Assembly (NCBI GenBank): GCA_012845835.1
Contig: JABAKD010000029.1
Coordinates: 10,108,338 to 10,172,337 of the forward strand
Length of the DNA stretch: 64,000 bases
Direction of reading: 5' to 3'
From: Undaria pinnatifida
Taxonomy: Eukaryota > Sar > Phaeophyceae > Laminariales > Alariaceae
Made by a program: the position numbers and the translations under genes. A model generated the notes under the pieces. It searched no databases, was not told where the DNA came from, and saw only the letters and a list, made by a program, of their open reading frames with translations. Position 1 is the stretch's first letter, and every line of letters begins with the position of its first letter. Below are positions 12,043 to 22,169 of this stretch, one piece after another.

Positions 12043-12669
12043 GTGGCGGTCGCCGCGGGTGCCAACCCGCTTTCCCCCGACTGGGTGAGGAACGAGCTTC
12101 GATACACCAAGGCTGGCCTGCGCGGCCAGCCCAAGGTCCTGGATCTTACCCGCGAAGTCCACCACGACGGGGCCAACTGTTCCAAGGTTGGCTTGTCGGA
12201 GTGCGCCGCGCGCGTAGCGCCTCTGGTGGCCGCCCGCGGCGACGCTGACACGTCCGTGTTCGAGGCTATGGAAGAAGCGTCGGCAGCTTCAGCCGCAGCG
12301 GTGGCCACTATGATCGAGTACAGACAGGCCGCAGCGTCCATGCAGTGGGCACTAGCAGAGGGCTCAGGTTTTCTGTTGCCGGGCGTCCGAGAAAACGGAG
12401 AGAAAGGGAATCTAGCGTCGACTCCAGCGCAGATGGCCGCGAACCTCCAGGTTCACCTGCGTGCAGCGAGTACGGAGGATAAGCGGTATACGTTGCACTC
12501 CTTCCGGGTAGGGGGGGTAGCTAGCCACGACATGGATGGTACGGCCATGGACGTCCTCGTGGAGTACGTCGGATGGAAGTCTGCGGCAGTCACCGGCCGA
12601 CACGTAGGGGTGACGGCGTCAGCAGCGGAGTCACGAGGAGCTAAGCGCTCGCGCGACACGCGTTCATAG
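12043..12669 (+). pseudogene. Tyrosine recombinase C-terminal domain fused to a gag-like N-terminus, degenerate
   Basis: 208 codons, read from a GTG at 12043; the frame is open from 11995 and no ATG defines the start. Residues 1-115 are Ala-rich and of gag-like character. The recombinase part follows. The box II motif HSFRVGG supplies His152 and Arg155, and GWKS (Trp178) is the expected second catalytic position. The nucleophile position reads GRHVG, with His187 where Tyr is expected; the codon is CAC, one transition from TAC. The frame stops at 12669, but an adjacent frame continues as AFIDADA...RDNRGQPIP to a stop at 12753-12755, so a frameshift near 12650 has cut the C-terminus. The family would catalyse integration of a circular DNA intermediate. 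This copy looks inactive. Confidence 0.65.
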
Positions 12670-12893
12670 ACGCAGACGCTGTGCACTGCCGGAAGGGGTT
12701 TGGGGACTCGTACGCGGCTTTCGCTCGGGACAACCGAGGTCAGCCGATCCCATAAGGGGCTCAACTAGAAGTTGGGGGATAATCAGGAAAAGAAGCCACC
12801 CTCACGCATTTTCGGTACCAACGTGCGACGGCGTGGAGGTAAGGGGGAAGGGCAACGAGTATGGGTGTGATCTCATGCCGCCGCAGCAGAGAG

Positions 12894-13105
12894 GCCTCAA
12901 TAATCCCAAACCTATATACGAATTAAGCTACGTCGCAATGTAACAACATAATCTGAAACCAGAAAGGAAGGGACGCCAGCAGGGCGTCCCCTTTTCGGGA
13001 AGCCTCCTGATGTTACTTGGAGAATGTGCAGAGTGAGCCCACTCCGTGGCTGCCATCGATACCCGACAGCAGCACGACAAGTACAAGGAGGTTAGAATAA
13101 AACAC
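12894..13105 (+). repeat. Split direct repeats B1 and A2, abutting
   Basis: B1 (12894-12948, GCCTCAATAATCCCAAACC to TAACAACA) is joined without a gap to A2 (12949-13105). B1 matches B2 at 13284, and weaker similarity extends about 15 bp further left (CGCAGCAGAGAG versus CGCAGCCGAGAT). A2 repeats A1 including the hairpin and ends GGTTAGAATAAAACAC. Confidence 0.85.
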
Positions 13106-13283
13106 CGACCATCCCGCCCGCCCATCGTAGCGACGGGGTGTACCCGGCAACGACATCAGTGTTGTTAGTGTTTATTTGACTGGGGTACCTACTCTCTGCG
13201 ACGAGATGCCGCGTTGGTCGCCAGAGAACAAACGCGGGAGTAGTAACCCTGGGTGGGGGTATCCGGCTGGTCGCAGCCGAGAT

Positions 13284-13338
13284 GCCTCATTTATCCCAAA
13301 GCTATATACGAATTAAGCTACGTCGCAAGGTTACAACA
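13284..13338 (+). repeat. Split direct repeat B2 of the tyrosine-recombinase element
   Basis: About 55 bp, GCCTCATTTATCCCAAAGC through ACGAATTAAGCTACGTCGCA to TTACAACA, matching B1. It marks the right end of the element. 178 bp of sequence without a second copy separate it from A2. Confidence 0.8.
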
Positions 13339-13360
13339 GTAGAAAATGACGAGAAGCATC

Positions 13361-13526
13361 TGCGCGCGAGCGTGAGTTACGAAATTTGATGCAAATCGAC
13401 GAGCGAGCGTAGAAAAACTGACCACCCGGCAGTGGGAAAGATGAACTTTATCCGCGAAAAAATGTGAAGGAACGTACCGTAGGGGAGAACGGTAGAGACC
13501 TGTGACAACGTCTTGTCCAGAATGCC
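13361..13526 (+). mobile_element. SINE body fragment, diverged and headless
   Basis: Shares the body of the SINE family (GCGAGCGTGAGTTA, AAATCGACGAGC, GACCTGTGACAACGTCTTGTCCAGAATG) with indels, but lacks the tRNA-like head and the A-tail. It is a 5'-truncated old copy, or a related subfamily. Confidence 0.55.
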
Positions 13527-13600
13527 GCTGATGGTAACACCTCTCGTTCGAGTTGACCTAGAAAGAAAAACTTGCGATACAAAAACTATGCCTTGGAGTA

Positions 13601-13848
13601 GAGTCAGCCCACGGTAGGGTTGCAGCATCAGTCCCATCACTCCTCACATGAGGAACTCAATATCTCACCCATAAAATGACGTGGAAGGCATTCGTTCGCA
13701 CAACCCGACCAAGCTGCTATGCCTTAGTCGTAGCACAATATGTACTCTCGTGAAATTACATGATTGACCGGCAGTTCCTCACATGAGGAACTCAATTGCC
13801 CAGGGACCTTTTGGTGCAAAAAGTGCAACCCCTACTGAGGGATGACTC
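13601..13848. mobile_element. MITE family C, copy 1
   Basis: About 248 bp with terminal inverted repeats: left GAGTCAGCCCACGGTAGGGT, right CAACCCCTACTGAGGGATGACTC. The interior contains two CTCCTCACATGAGGAACTCA-like blocks. The interior and ends match copies at 26708 and 30547. There is no coding capacity. The flanks AGTA and AGTT could be a decayed 4-bp target duplication. Confidence 0.75.
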
Positions 13849-14670
13849 AGTTGTAATGTCACACCACCCAAAGTCCAAGGCTAGGGTTCCCCATTTTCCC
13901 TGCCGGACTTGAGGCAGTCGCGCGAGTGACTCAGTGCCTCACGGATGAAACATTATTGGCGATAATTTTGTCACAGCGTAGATTACATTCCATTGCGGAT
14001 TGGTTTCGTCAGTTCAAAAACATCGAAGAAGCGTGAGACCGCAAAGGAACAGCGGGGTTACTCGCGCGAGTGACCCCGAGCCACTGAAATAAAAGGCCCT
14101 TAAAAAGGGAACAAACCCCCTACCCTATCCTGGGTCCAAAGGTAAATACCAGGTATAGTCGTTAACGTTTCAGCGAAGGATGTGTACGACACACCAAAAA
14201 AAGCTGAGGGAACCTCAACCACATCCACCGAAACGGAATAAACGACGGAAAAACGTTATTTTGTTTACTAGCTCCGGCAAAACGACCTATATATGTGTAT
14301 ATCATTCAGCGTGTCCATCTACAACACGGGATTGTGTTATGGGGCGCATCGCACGGCAGGAGTGCCAAAAAACTTCCTGGGTGTTTTTGGCTAGTAAGGG
14401 GCTCTATACTACCCCCCAAGACACAGAAAATTAGAAACATTGAAATGTGCCGTACGTAGCGGAGCGAGTGAATATGGCGGTCATTAAAAAAGAAGACACG
14501 TAAAATTTGCTTCAGCTATAGAATAGCCTTAATGTATGTAGTAACACCAAATGGGATAGTCCTTCACGTGAAAAGGTTAAGAATATGTGGTTGTACGTTC
14601 TTTATACGTGTAGCTTATGTAAAATAGAAGGAGGGGTCTCCCAAGTTGCGGGAGCTAAATAAACGGTAGT
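13849..14670. other. Intergenic region, nothing firm
   Basis: Contains short repeats of GCGCGAGTGACTC (13920, 14064) but no supported gene. An 84-codon plus-strand ORF at 14180-14434 has no recognisable domain and no splice context. Confidence 0.4.
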
Positions 14671-14679
14671 GTTGACTTC

Positions 14680-14895
14680 TTGGAGATGCTATATCGGCAT
14701 TTCTTGCCCTACGACACGATGGTCAGACCCATGGCCTCGGTGGAAAACGAAACATGGTTTGAGACACAACGCCAGGGGTTGGTTTCTGGGCTGAAGACCC
14801 CCGTCACCCGGAAACGTTCTGGCCAGAGAGAGCTATCCCTGTCGAAGCACGCGTCTCGGATGTTGTCGTCAATGACGGCATATCGTGAGGTGCTT
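14680..14895 (+). CDS. Possible exon of an unknown gene
   Basis: An open frame from ATG 14680 (MEMLYRHFLPYDTM) with protein-like composition, including ENETWFETQRQGLVSGL and a basic Arg/Ser-rich stretch. It runs to a potential donor at GAG|GTGCTT (14895/14896). It lies just upstream of the 211-bp triplication and could belong to the same gene. No family is recognised. Confidence 0.25.
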
Positions 14896-14976
14896 TGTTT
14901 GTCGGACACCTGCAGCTGTCTCTACCCAAGCCCCGGCGGTTTACTTACAACGTAGCGCTGATCGTATGGTTTGCAT

Positions 14977-15590
14977 CAAATCAAAGTGAACAGTTCACAA
15001 CCAAAGCGGCAGTTGCGCCTGATTGACCTCAGTATCCCACAAAGGTGCACCCCTCGTCCAAAACGTGATTGCGCCCCCCCAGATGATTGTGAATCTCCCG
15101 GTACAAGGGGGTCTATTCGGGGCAACCTTGAAAACGCCTTGACGGCGGCGCTGGTAGCCTTAAAGCAAGTGATTGTATGGTTTGCAGCAAATCAAAGTGA
15201 ACAGTTCACAACCAATGTGGCAGTTGCGCCCGACTGACCTCAGTATCCCACAAAGGTGCACCCCTCGTCCAAAACGTGATTGCGCCCCCCCAGATGATTG
15301 TGAATCTCCCAGTACAAGGGGGTCTATTCGGGGCAACCTTGAAAACGCCTTGACGGCGGCGCTGGTAGCCTTAAAGCAAGTGATTGTATGGTTTGCAGCA
15401 AATCAAAGTGAACAGTTCACAACCAATGTGGCAGTTGCGCCTGACTGACCTGAGTATCCCACAAAGGTACACCCCTCGTCCAAAACGTGATTGCGGCCGC
15501 CCAGATGATTGTGAATCTCCCAGTACAAGGGGCTCTATCCGGGGCAACCTTCAAAGCGCCTTGACGGCAGCGGTGGTAGCCTTAAGGCAA
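14977..15590 (+). repeat. Three tandem 211-bp units with coding character
   Basis: Copies start at 14977, 15188 and 15399 (CAAATCAAAGTGAACAGTTC), exactly 211 bp apart and more than 90% alike. Each unit is 192 bp (64 codons, open throughout). After copies 1 and 2 comes a 19-bp spacer GTGATTGTATGGTTTGCAG that starts GT and ends AG. Read straight through, the frame changes between copies; leaving out the spacers keeps all three in one frame. After copy 3 the spacer is absent and the frame continues to 15809. Confidence 0.85.
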
Positions 15591-15809
15591 GAAGAGGAGA
15601 AGGTTAGTGAACACGAACATGGCAACCTATATCCTTCGCGGGATACGCTGTCCCTAGCACACGCGGTCGTAGTACCACACACAGCGTTTGCAGGTATGCC
15701 TGTCGACGAACAATCTGTCATGTCTAGTGTATTCATTGGTTTGCATGAAAACACGCCCAAACGTGCCCTCGTGTCACCGGAAGCTATACATCAGGCTAAA
15801 TCCCTATAG
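15399..15809 (+). CDS. Hypothetical protein or exon containing the third 211-bp unit
   Basis: The third repeat unit and its unique extension form an open frame to TAG at 15807-15809. The unit encodes a basic segment (QIKVNSSQPMWQLRLTDL, TPRPKRDCGRPDDCE) ending in a helical SALTAAVVALRQEEEKVSEH. The following 70 residues contain AHAVVVPHTAFAGMP and RALVSPEAIHQAKSL. I do not recognise the protein. The length and composition favour coding over chance. Whether it starts at an ATG at 15384 or continues from upstream copies is not settled. Confidence 0.35.
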   Translation, partial: QIKVNSSQPMWQLRLTDLSIPQRYTPRPKRDCGRPDDCESPSTRGSIRGNLQSALTAAVVALRQEEEKVSEHEHGNLYPSRDTLSLAHAVVVPHTAFAGMPVDEQSVMSSVFIGLHENTPKRALVSPEAIHQAKSL

Positions 15810-16903
15810 ACAACGCAACCACAACACGACGGACGGTTTACCGGAGGTAACATGTGTGAGAACCGGTTGCGGAGCCTTGTTGTTCTTATATCACAGTGCG
15901 CTGTTGGCATATGTCACCGGCGGTACCGATGGTGTCGTAGGTAACCCTCGTCACTTTTAGTGCCAAGGAAGACCGCTTTTGCGGGTTTGAGAGTCTCCTT
16001 GGGAGGTGCTTACTGGTATATAGTGATAAGCGTTTGTTTGGCGCAAACGGTTGACTGGCTGAACGATCGAGAGCGCGATATTGCAAAAATGGATACATAT
16101 CGATGAGCAGTGGAAATGACGAGCGCTATGCGTGATATATATTTTAGCATGCATTGGGGGGGGGCGAGACGACATGTGCCGTTTTTGTTTGCCAAGAGAG
16201 ATGATGACGGAGTTGAGCGGAGAAGACAAAAACAAAATCCTATAAAAACCACCGACCAACGACATACACGAAACACGCTGTTTGCTAAGGTAACAGCGTT
16301 TATGTCACGCCCGAGCCACGTTCCATGGAGACAAATGCTTAGCTCTTGCCGATCCCTTGTTGAGTAACGGCGCATGTATGTATTTCACGCAGACAGATCG
16401 CGGGTCTATGTGTGATCTTCATGGTCCACTGTAGGTCTTGCTGTTGGATAGGAGCCGTATGGTCTTTAAGGCCTAGCGCGCATTTGTTGAAGCGTCACCC
16501 CATGGTAGGTAGGGTTTGCACACTTAAGGCCAAGGGTTTCCTAGCTGTTAGCTGTTACGAACGGCTGTTACCGGTTGAGGTCCTCAATCGTGGAACTATC
16601 GTTTAGTGGGATAATTTTACGAGTAAAACTATCGTATCAACAGGAGTAGGACACAAAAATACTGGTCGCATTTCTCGAACAACCGTCTCCCCAAGGTCAT
16701 GCTTCGGGTAAAATATTGAGCTCCCCTCACACTAGGAGCCCAGAAAGTTCGGCTTCACGCCTGGCATGGGATGACTTGCAAGTGGATATGTACGGCATGG
16801 ATACCGCCCAACATGCCGAAACGACATGCCACAAAACCCCACGGGATCGAGAGGTGATCTACTCATCGTGATCTGCCCGATATGTGCACGTATTCTATCT
16901 CAG

Positions 16904-19900
16904 ATTGGCTGCAGCCAGGATGCCAATGATGTTTTCAGCCGCGCTATGGACGAGGTCTATGTTGCAAGCGCGGAGGCAACCGAAAAGTACGAGTACCGCA
17001 ACCAATGTCTGGTGATGAACCTCCAGGTTCACGTCTACGAAGTGGTCAAGAAGTCACGTGCATTGCTGGAAGAAAATGTAAGGTGCTTTCGTCATTCCAA
17101 TTGAAGTTAGAGCGTCCTAGATTGAACAACTGAGGAAGAGAGCAATTACCAATGCCATAACTGCTAACATTGGTGGATGATCGTCCATCCTTTTGCCAAT
17201 CGAAACGGCCATTATGAAGTGCTACAGAGTGGTTCGAGAACCCCCCCCAAGCGCTTCTCCCCCACGAATGCCGCTCGCAATATCTAGTCAAAGAGTGAAT
17301 ATTTGGTGAAATACTGACCCCCATGATCAATGGGAGAGGGTCACATGGCCAGTTTGCTTTTAACGGCCTCGAGCAGTCTATAGGGGCGAAAATCGTATCG
17401 ACCAACGACAGGACTTCGTTTTTTTCATTACAATACTTTGTAGCAGGATTTCACCTATGTTACAGCTGTCCATACAATATATGTACCTGACTATATTGTT
17501 CCTTTTGTATTTTGGTTCTCTTGAGTGCTATGGTTTCTTCCATATTACCACTGTTCATACACGAAGGTCCGACTATGGTGCACCATTTGTGCTTGTTCTT
17601 TTGAGTATCAAGTTCCTCTAACTGCTGACTTATTATCAAATGGGGGCGTGTTGGAACATGAACTCTTCAGTCCATTAGTATCTACTTGGTTCCTAGTCAC
17701 TATCTCGAGTAAACTGAGCATTACAGTTGTAGATGTGGATATATACATTATGTGGCGAAATACGTAGTAGGAGTTTGTTCTCTCTAGCCGGCATACTATA
17801 TAAAGATCAACAAGTATCAAAAGAGAACGTTACGGATAATGTTCCAAGGACGCTACATAGAATGCTGCAGGCAACAGGATTGGCCGCCGTAGAGTACACC
17901 TGCCCGTAGCTTGGGTACAGTCCCGTGATCAGGTAAAGGCACCCCCAACCTCGATCATTTCTCCTACTTCCCCTACTTTTCTCCTCTTCTGATATATTCC
18001 TCTTTTATCCACATTGTAATAACCTTCTCCAAGTCATGCCTTCTCTTCTTTACAAGATATCTTCACAGGGACTTCGGTCCGGACGTGTGATACGATAGAG
18101 GTGCACCACGTTTTTTCTGGGGTTCCTCAATTTAGAAGGTTAATACATGTCCCTCTTAACCCAAGAACTGATTTGAACAAACATATGACTGCTATACACC
18201 GGACGAACAGATCCCATGGCCTAGGTATGTACGGCGAAAAATATGAAAAAACAGCAACGAAATTCAGACGGTTTGGGGTTAAAGAGCCCCGTAATTCAGA
18301 AACCATTTCAGACCAAACGTGATACGTATGTCTATCGCAGCACGTGCTGGCGCCACCTCTGCAGCTCTTACCACTGAGTCAGAGCCTCGACACACATATC
18401 ATTCCTTCATGTTCAGTCTTTTTCCAAGCGCGGGGGGGAACCCATTGCGCCGTATTCGCCACGACCCGGTTGGACGTACTCCAAGGCATTTCTGTAGAAT
18501 TTTCCACTCAAACAAATAAAGATCTGACCTTCCTGTGTTCAACGTTCACCGGAATCTAACGAAAAAACTGGATCCTACAACTGCAATCAAGCAATTTGAA
18601 GTAAGTAACGTATCTTACTCATGTTAACGCGCAAAAGTCCAAACGTACACGTCGTTTTTGAGATATAGACCCTGAAATTTGAATTTTGGCACACATGCCC
18701 ATCCCGAGGTCTGACCTACGAGGGAGGGGGGGGGGGGGGTCTTTCTTTTTAATTGCATAGAAAATATTTGGGCTAAGGTGGTCTACATTTTCCGAAAATC
18801 TCAACTGACGAAAAATCAGGAAAAAAAATCAAAAACAAATAACAAAACGACACGTGAGAGGTCTTCTCCATGGTGCCCACATAAAAGGCGTGTGCGAAAT
18901 TTCACGGTCTGAATCGAAAAAACAGCGTGGGCATTCGCGGTGGAATACATTTTGGAGTTTTTAACGTAAACGATGCAGTCGAAAACGACGATAAACAATA
19001 CGCTGACTACCCGGTCGAGTACGCTATTGAACATGACTCTGTCGGCACAGGGCAGCCATAATCACAGAGTTGGAACTATATATTCTTGCCCAGCAGCAAT
19101 GACTAGAGCCTATGTACCATGCATGTATAGAAATGTACGAGAGAGCATCGGGCCCTTCGCTTCCAGCCAGGGGAATCCCACTTACGTTGTGGAGGCCTGC
19201 TCTCTTGTGACACGTTTATAAACAGGTGAACGAGCTCTACGCAAAATTGCCAATATCATGCGAAGAAGATCTAGCTAGCCAATTGGACGAGATGTTCGAA
19301 AAGCACCACTCACATATGCTGAGCAACATCCACGAAAAAGTGAACGCTTCCGCTCACGTGGACACGGGGACCTCAGTCCCTTCCCGTCTAGATTTCTTGC
19401 AGAGCGTCCAAGGTGGGTCGCACGTATCGGAATACCGTTTTCAGTGTGGCGTTAGGGCGTCGTTGCAATTTTCTGGCATCGTTGAGCAGAAGGAGTTGAA
19501 CATTCACTAAAAAAGAGAAATTTAACTGTCTACTGAGTTAACCGATCCTTTGCTGTGTAGATGCCTGCCCGTGCCCGCCTCGATACTAATCAAGGTTACG
19601 TTGAAAAAAATGCACATATCAGAGAACGCGGCGATTCCTGAGATGCTTTGAATTCGGCTATTCTTCACGGTAGCGCCACACTGACCAATATCTTAACAAC
19701 TATTAGTAGCGTCCCCGCGGCCTGCTTGGGATCAAAGCTAACAGTGCGTCATCGTACTGACAGCCGTTTCGCGCATGAGGTGGTATTCTAGTCCGAAAAA
19801 AAAACGTATTGGAGAAAGTGCAGATGGTCATCATACCCGGAAATACTTAAGTATCGAGGAACAAAGTGCATCAACAGGCGCAACATGTATTATAGCGTGG

Positions 19901-22075
19901 TTCAAAAACGCGGTTTGTGGCATCGAACACGTGGGCTTGTGCCCTTTTCTCTTGCTTATTTACGTTTCCGTATTCGTACAGAAGGTATACGGTTGAACGT
20001 GTTGTTGGTCGGATAGGGCCACATGTCACAAACTGTAAACTAAACTGGACAGGGTAGAAGACAGGAAGATGCTCATCGAACGCAACATGATGAAGCCCGC
20101 GCGCTCCGTTTTGCCCTGCTATTGGATGGCGTTGAAAACGTCGTGAAACCGTGCGTTGTGGAACCGCGACAGGAACGTTCGGCAGGTTGGTGGAAACGAA
20201 CCGTCTAGCAAATATGAAAAAAAAGAACGACGACTTGAAGAGAGAGGCGAAGAGGGCGAGGATGGCAAACGAGTCATTGATCCTGGACCTGGAGCGTGCG
20301 CGAAGCCTGGCGACGGATTGCCTGAAAGATTTTGCCGAGGTGTCAGGGAAGAAGCTCGCCCACAGAGTAAGTGCCATGTCGAGATTGGCGGGTGACACAT
20401 CCCAACGGTCCCGCCATCCCCGAGGGTCGAGGGTTTGAATACCTTAGACCTTGGGTGGGGAATCGAACGCCTTTTTCGGCTCGTGCCGCGTAGTCTCTAC
20501 CACCGCCGACTATAGCTTTTGCGGCCACGGTTGACGTGCTGCCCGACACACTTAAAATCTTACTACATCTGGGCGACATAGCAACCAGACGCCGAAAGTG
20601 GTTAGCAATAGAAAAAAAAGGGGGATTATATAGTTTGGTTTAATTCATCGTGGGTTGTGACCACTGTCGTCTAATATATGTAATAGAGAGTAGCATAACA
20701 CGCACATTTTGAGTATATTCACACCATTGTATCCATCGTTTATCCCCTCGCGGGCTTCACGGATGTGATGGTCTCCGGCGACCCCCAGCGCACCACCGGT
20801 CGCCCGCCCATTGGCAGCCGTGGTCAATATGCTCATCGTTCAGTAGTTATCTGGGATAACACCGCCGAAGGAAACTATAACTCCTTTAACAACAACTATA
20901 ATAACGAAGCAAACATTTCGCAACCTACAAAACATATTATGCGCCGCCACAGAGGGAAACATTCGAGAAGGAGACGAACAAGGTGTTAACCACCTTGATC
21001 CAGGAGCTAGAAGGGCCTGAGCAAGACCACGCGAATGATTGCCAGACAGCTGGGGAGATGCCCCACAGGGAGGCCGAGGAGTCAGGCAATATACATGATG
21101 TTGAGGTATGTATATACGTCGCGATTTTGCTGTTGTTAACCTACCTGTGGAGTAGATGTATCACCGCCAGCACTGCAAGCCTGGAACAATCTCGTTTGTC
21201 CCAACATAACACCGGTTCTGGAGAAGCCTCCCCTGTTCCCGTCACCGATGCTGAAACGGACAATCCCCGTGTAAGGGAGGCTTGCAAGAAGGGCAACACG
21301 TCTTACCTCTCTTTGCTGTTGTTCGCCTTGTGCCGCTGACGTCTCACACTATACAATATACCCTGTGGTGCCCACGACAGGCAGTGATCTTTTCCATACC
21401 GTCACGGTTCACATGGATTCTAATCGACGTGCTTACTACATTTTCCCCAAACCTCCCAGGTGCACGAGGGCCAGCCGACCCAAGAATCCGACGTCTTGTG
21501 GAGTCGTCTCGCTCGTGCAGTGGGTGGCGGTGTGTGCATCGGAAAGAGGGCCATGGTACAGGAACCAGGTTCTGCAGAGGTATAGCAAACGCGCTTTTGA
21601 CCGAGTAAGAGTTCATGAACATAGCGCCTCTGACATGGAATCGACTAGCATGCGTGGCCTATAACCTGCTCGGACAGGGTGGGTGTGATCGACGTGCATC
21701 GTTATACAATCTATCTGGTAGCACGTAAGATAACGCACCCCTTAGGAGGAATTTCTGTGGCGAGCTGGTCCCACCAGTTGATCCCAAAGAAAGGGTGGCC
21801 CAAACACCGAAGAACGGCAAAGGCAAGACGATCTCCTTAACATCGTGTCGTAGGTGAGTCGCTCGGTGTTTTGCTCGGCCCGCGGTTTCCGAGAACATCG
21901 GCACAGAAAACTATCCGAGGAGGTTCGCTATCTTGCCCGTTGTATGGTAAATGCCGGGTTGGGTCTGGGGATGGGTGAGACTCCGCGGGGTTTGTGTTGG
22001 TACACGTAGAAAGTGCTTGATACGCTGGAAAGCTGTGAAAAACGCGCATCTTCCGGGCCTTTTTTCGTTCTGTAA
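16904..22075 (+). CDS. Multi-exon gene, charged helical protein of unknown function
   Basis: Exons proposed from open frames bounded by splice sites: 16904-17077 (CAG|ATTGGC to AAT|GTAAGG), 19226-19412 (ACAG|GTGAAC to AAG|GTGGGT), 20186-20366 (GGCAG|G to AGA|GTAAGT), 20953-21105 (CACAG|AGG to GAG|GTATGT) and 21460-21579 (CCCAG|GTG to GAG|GTATAG). Weaker ones are 21730-21853, 21907-21946 and the last exon 22010-22075, ending FFVL and TAA. Phases agree for 17077-19226, 20366-20953, 21105-21460, 21853-21907 and 21946-22010. They do not join at 19412-20186 or 21579-21730, so an exon is missing there (for example within 20050-20150). The product is rich in Lys, Glu and Leu, with helical, coiled-coil-like stretches (LDEMFEKHHSHMLSNIHEK, KKNDDLKREAKRARMANES, ETNKVLTTLIQELE). 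No family is recognised. The 5' end may extend into the 14.7-15.8 kb region. Confidence 0.45.
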
Positions 22076-22104
22076 TTCCGTCAAAGTTCATTAATATGCT
22101 GCCG

Positions 22105-22169
22105 TTTCCTTTTTTCGGAATCTATAATTTTTCGTGCCACGGAAAATTGCAGCTTCCGAAAAAAGGAAA
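22105..22169. other. Perfect 16-bp inverted repeat (hairpin)
   Basis: TTTCCTTTTTTCGGAA at 22105-22120 is matched by its exact complement TTCCGAAAAAAGGAAA at 22154-22169, with a 33-bp loop. It lies 30 bp past the proposed stop codon of the preceding gene. It could shape the 3' end of that transcript, or be a small fold-back element. Confidence 0.7.

Larger units (their letters stand above)
11843..13338 (+). mobile_element. Small tyrosine-recombinase retroelement with split direct repeats (PAT/Ngaro-like)
   Basis: The boundaries are set by repeats in the order A1 (11843-11999), recombinase ORF, B1 (12894-12948) directly abutting A2 (12949-13105), then B2 (13284-13338). This A1-ORF-B1A2-B2 order is the established signature of PAT and Ngaro members of the DIRS-type tyrosine-recombinase retrotransposons. 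The ORF ends in a recombinase C-terminal half. No reverse transcriptase, RNase H or methyltransferase is present, so at about 1.5 kb this is an internally deleted, probably non-autonomous copy. No target-site duplication is expected for this class, and none was seen. Confidence 0.7.

Noticed and set aside
21171-21270. Possible exon (STASLEQSRLSQ...TDNPR) with a GTAAGG donor in the helical gene
   Set aside because: Its phase does not match the strong donor at 21105, while the exon at 21460 does. Kept out of the model, though alternative splicing is possible.
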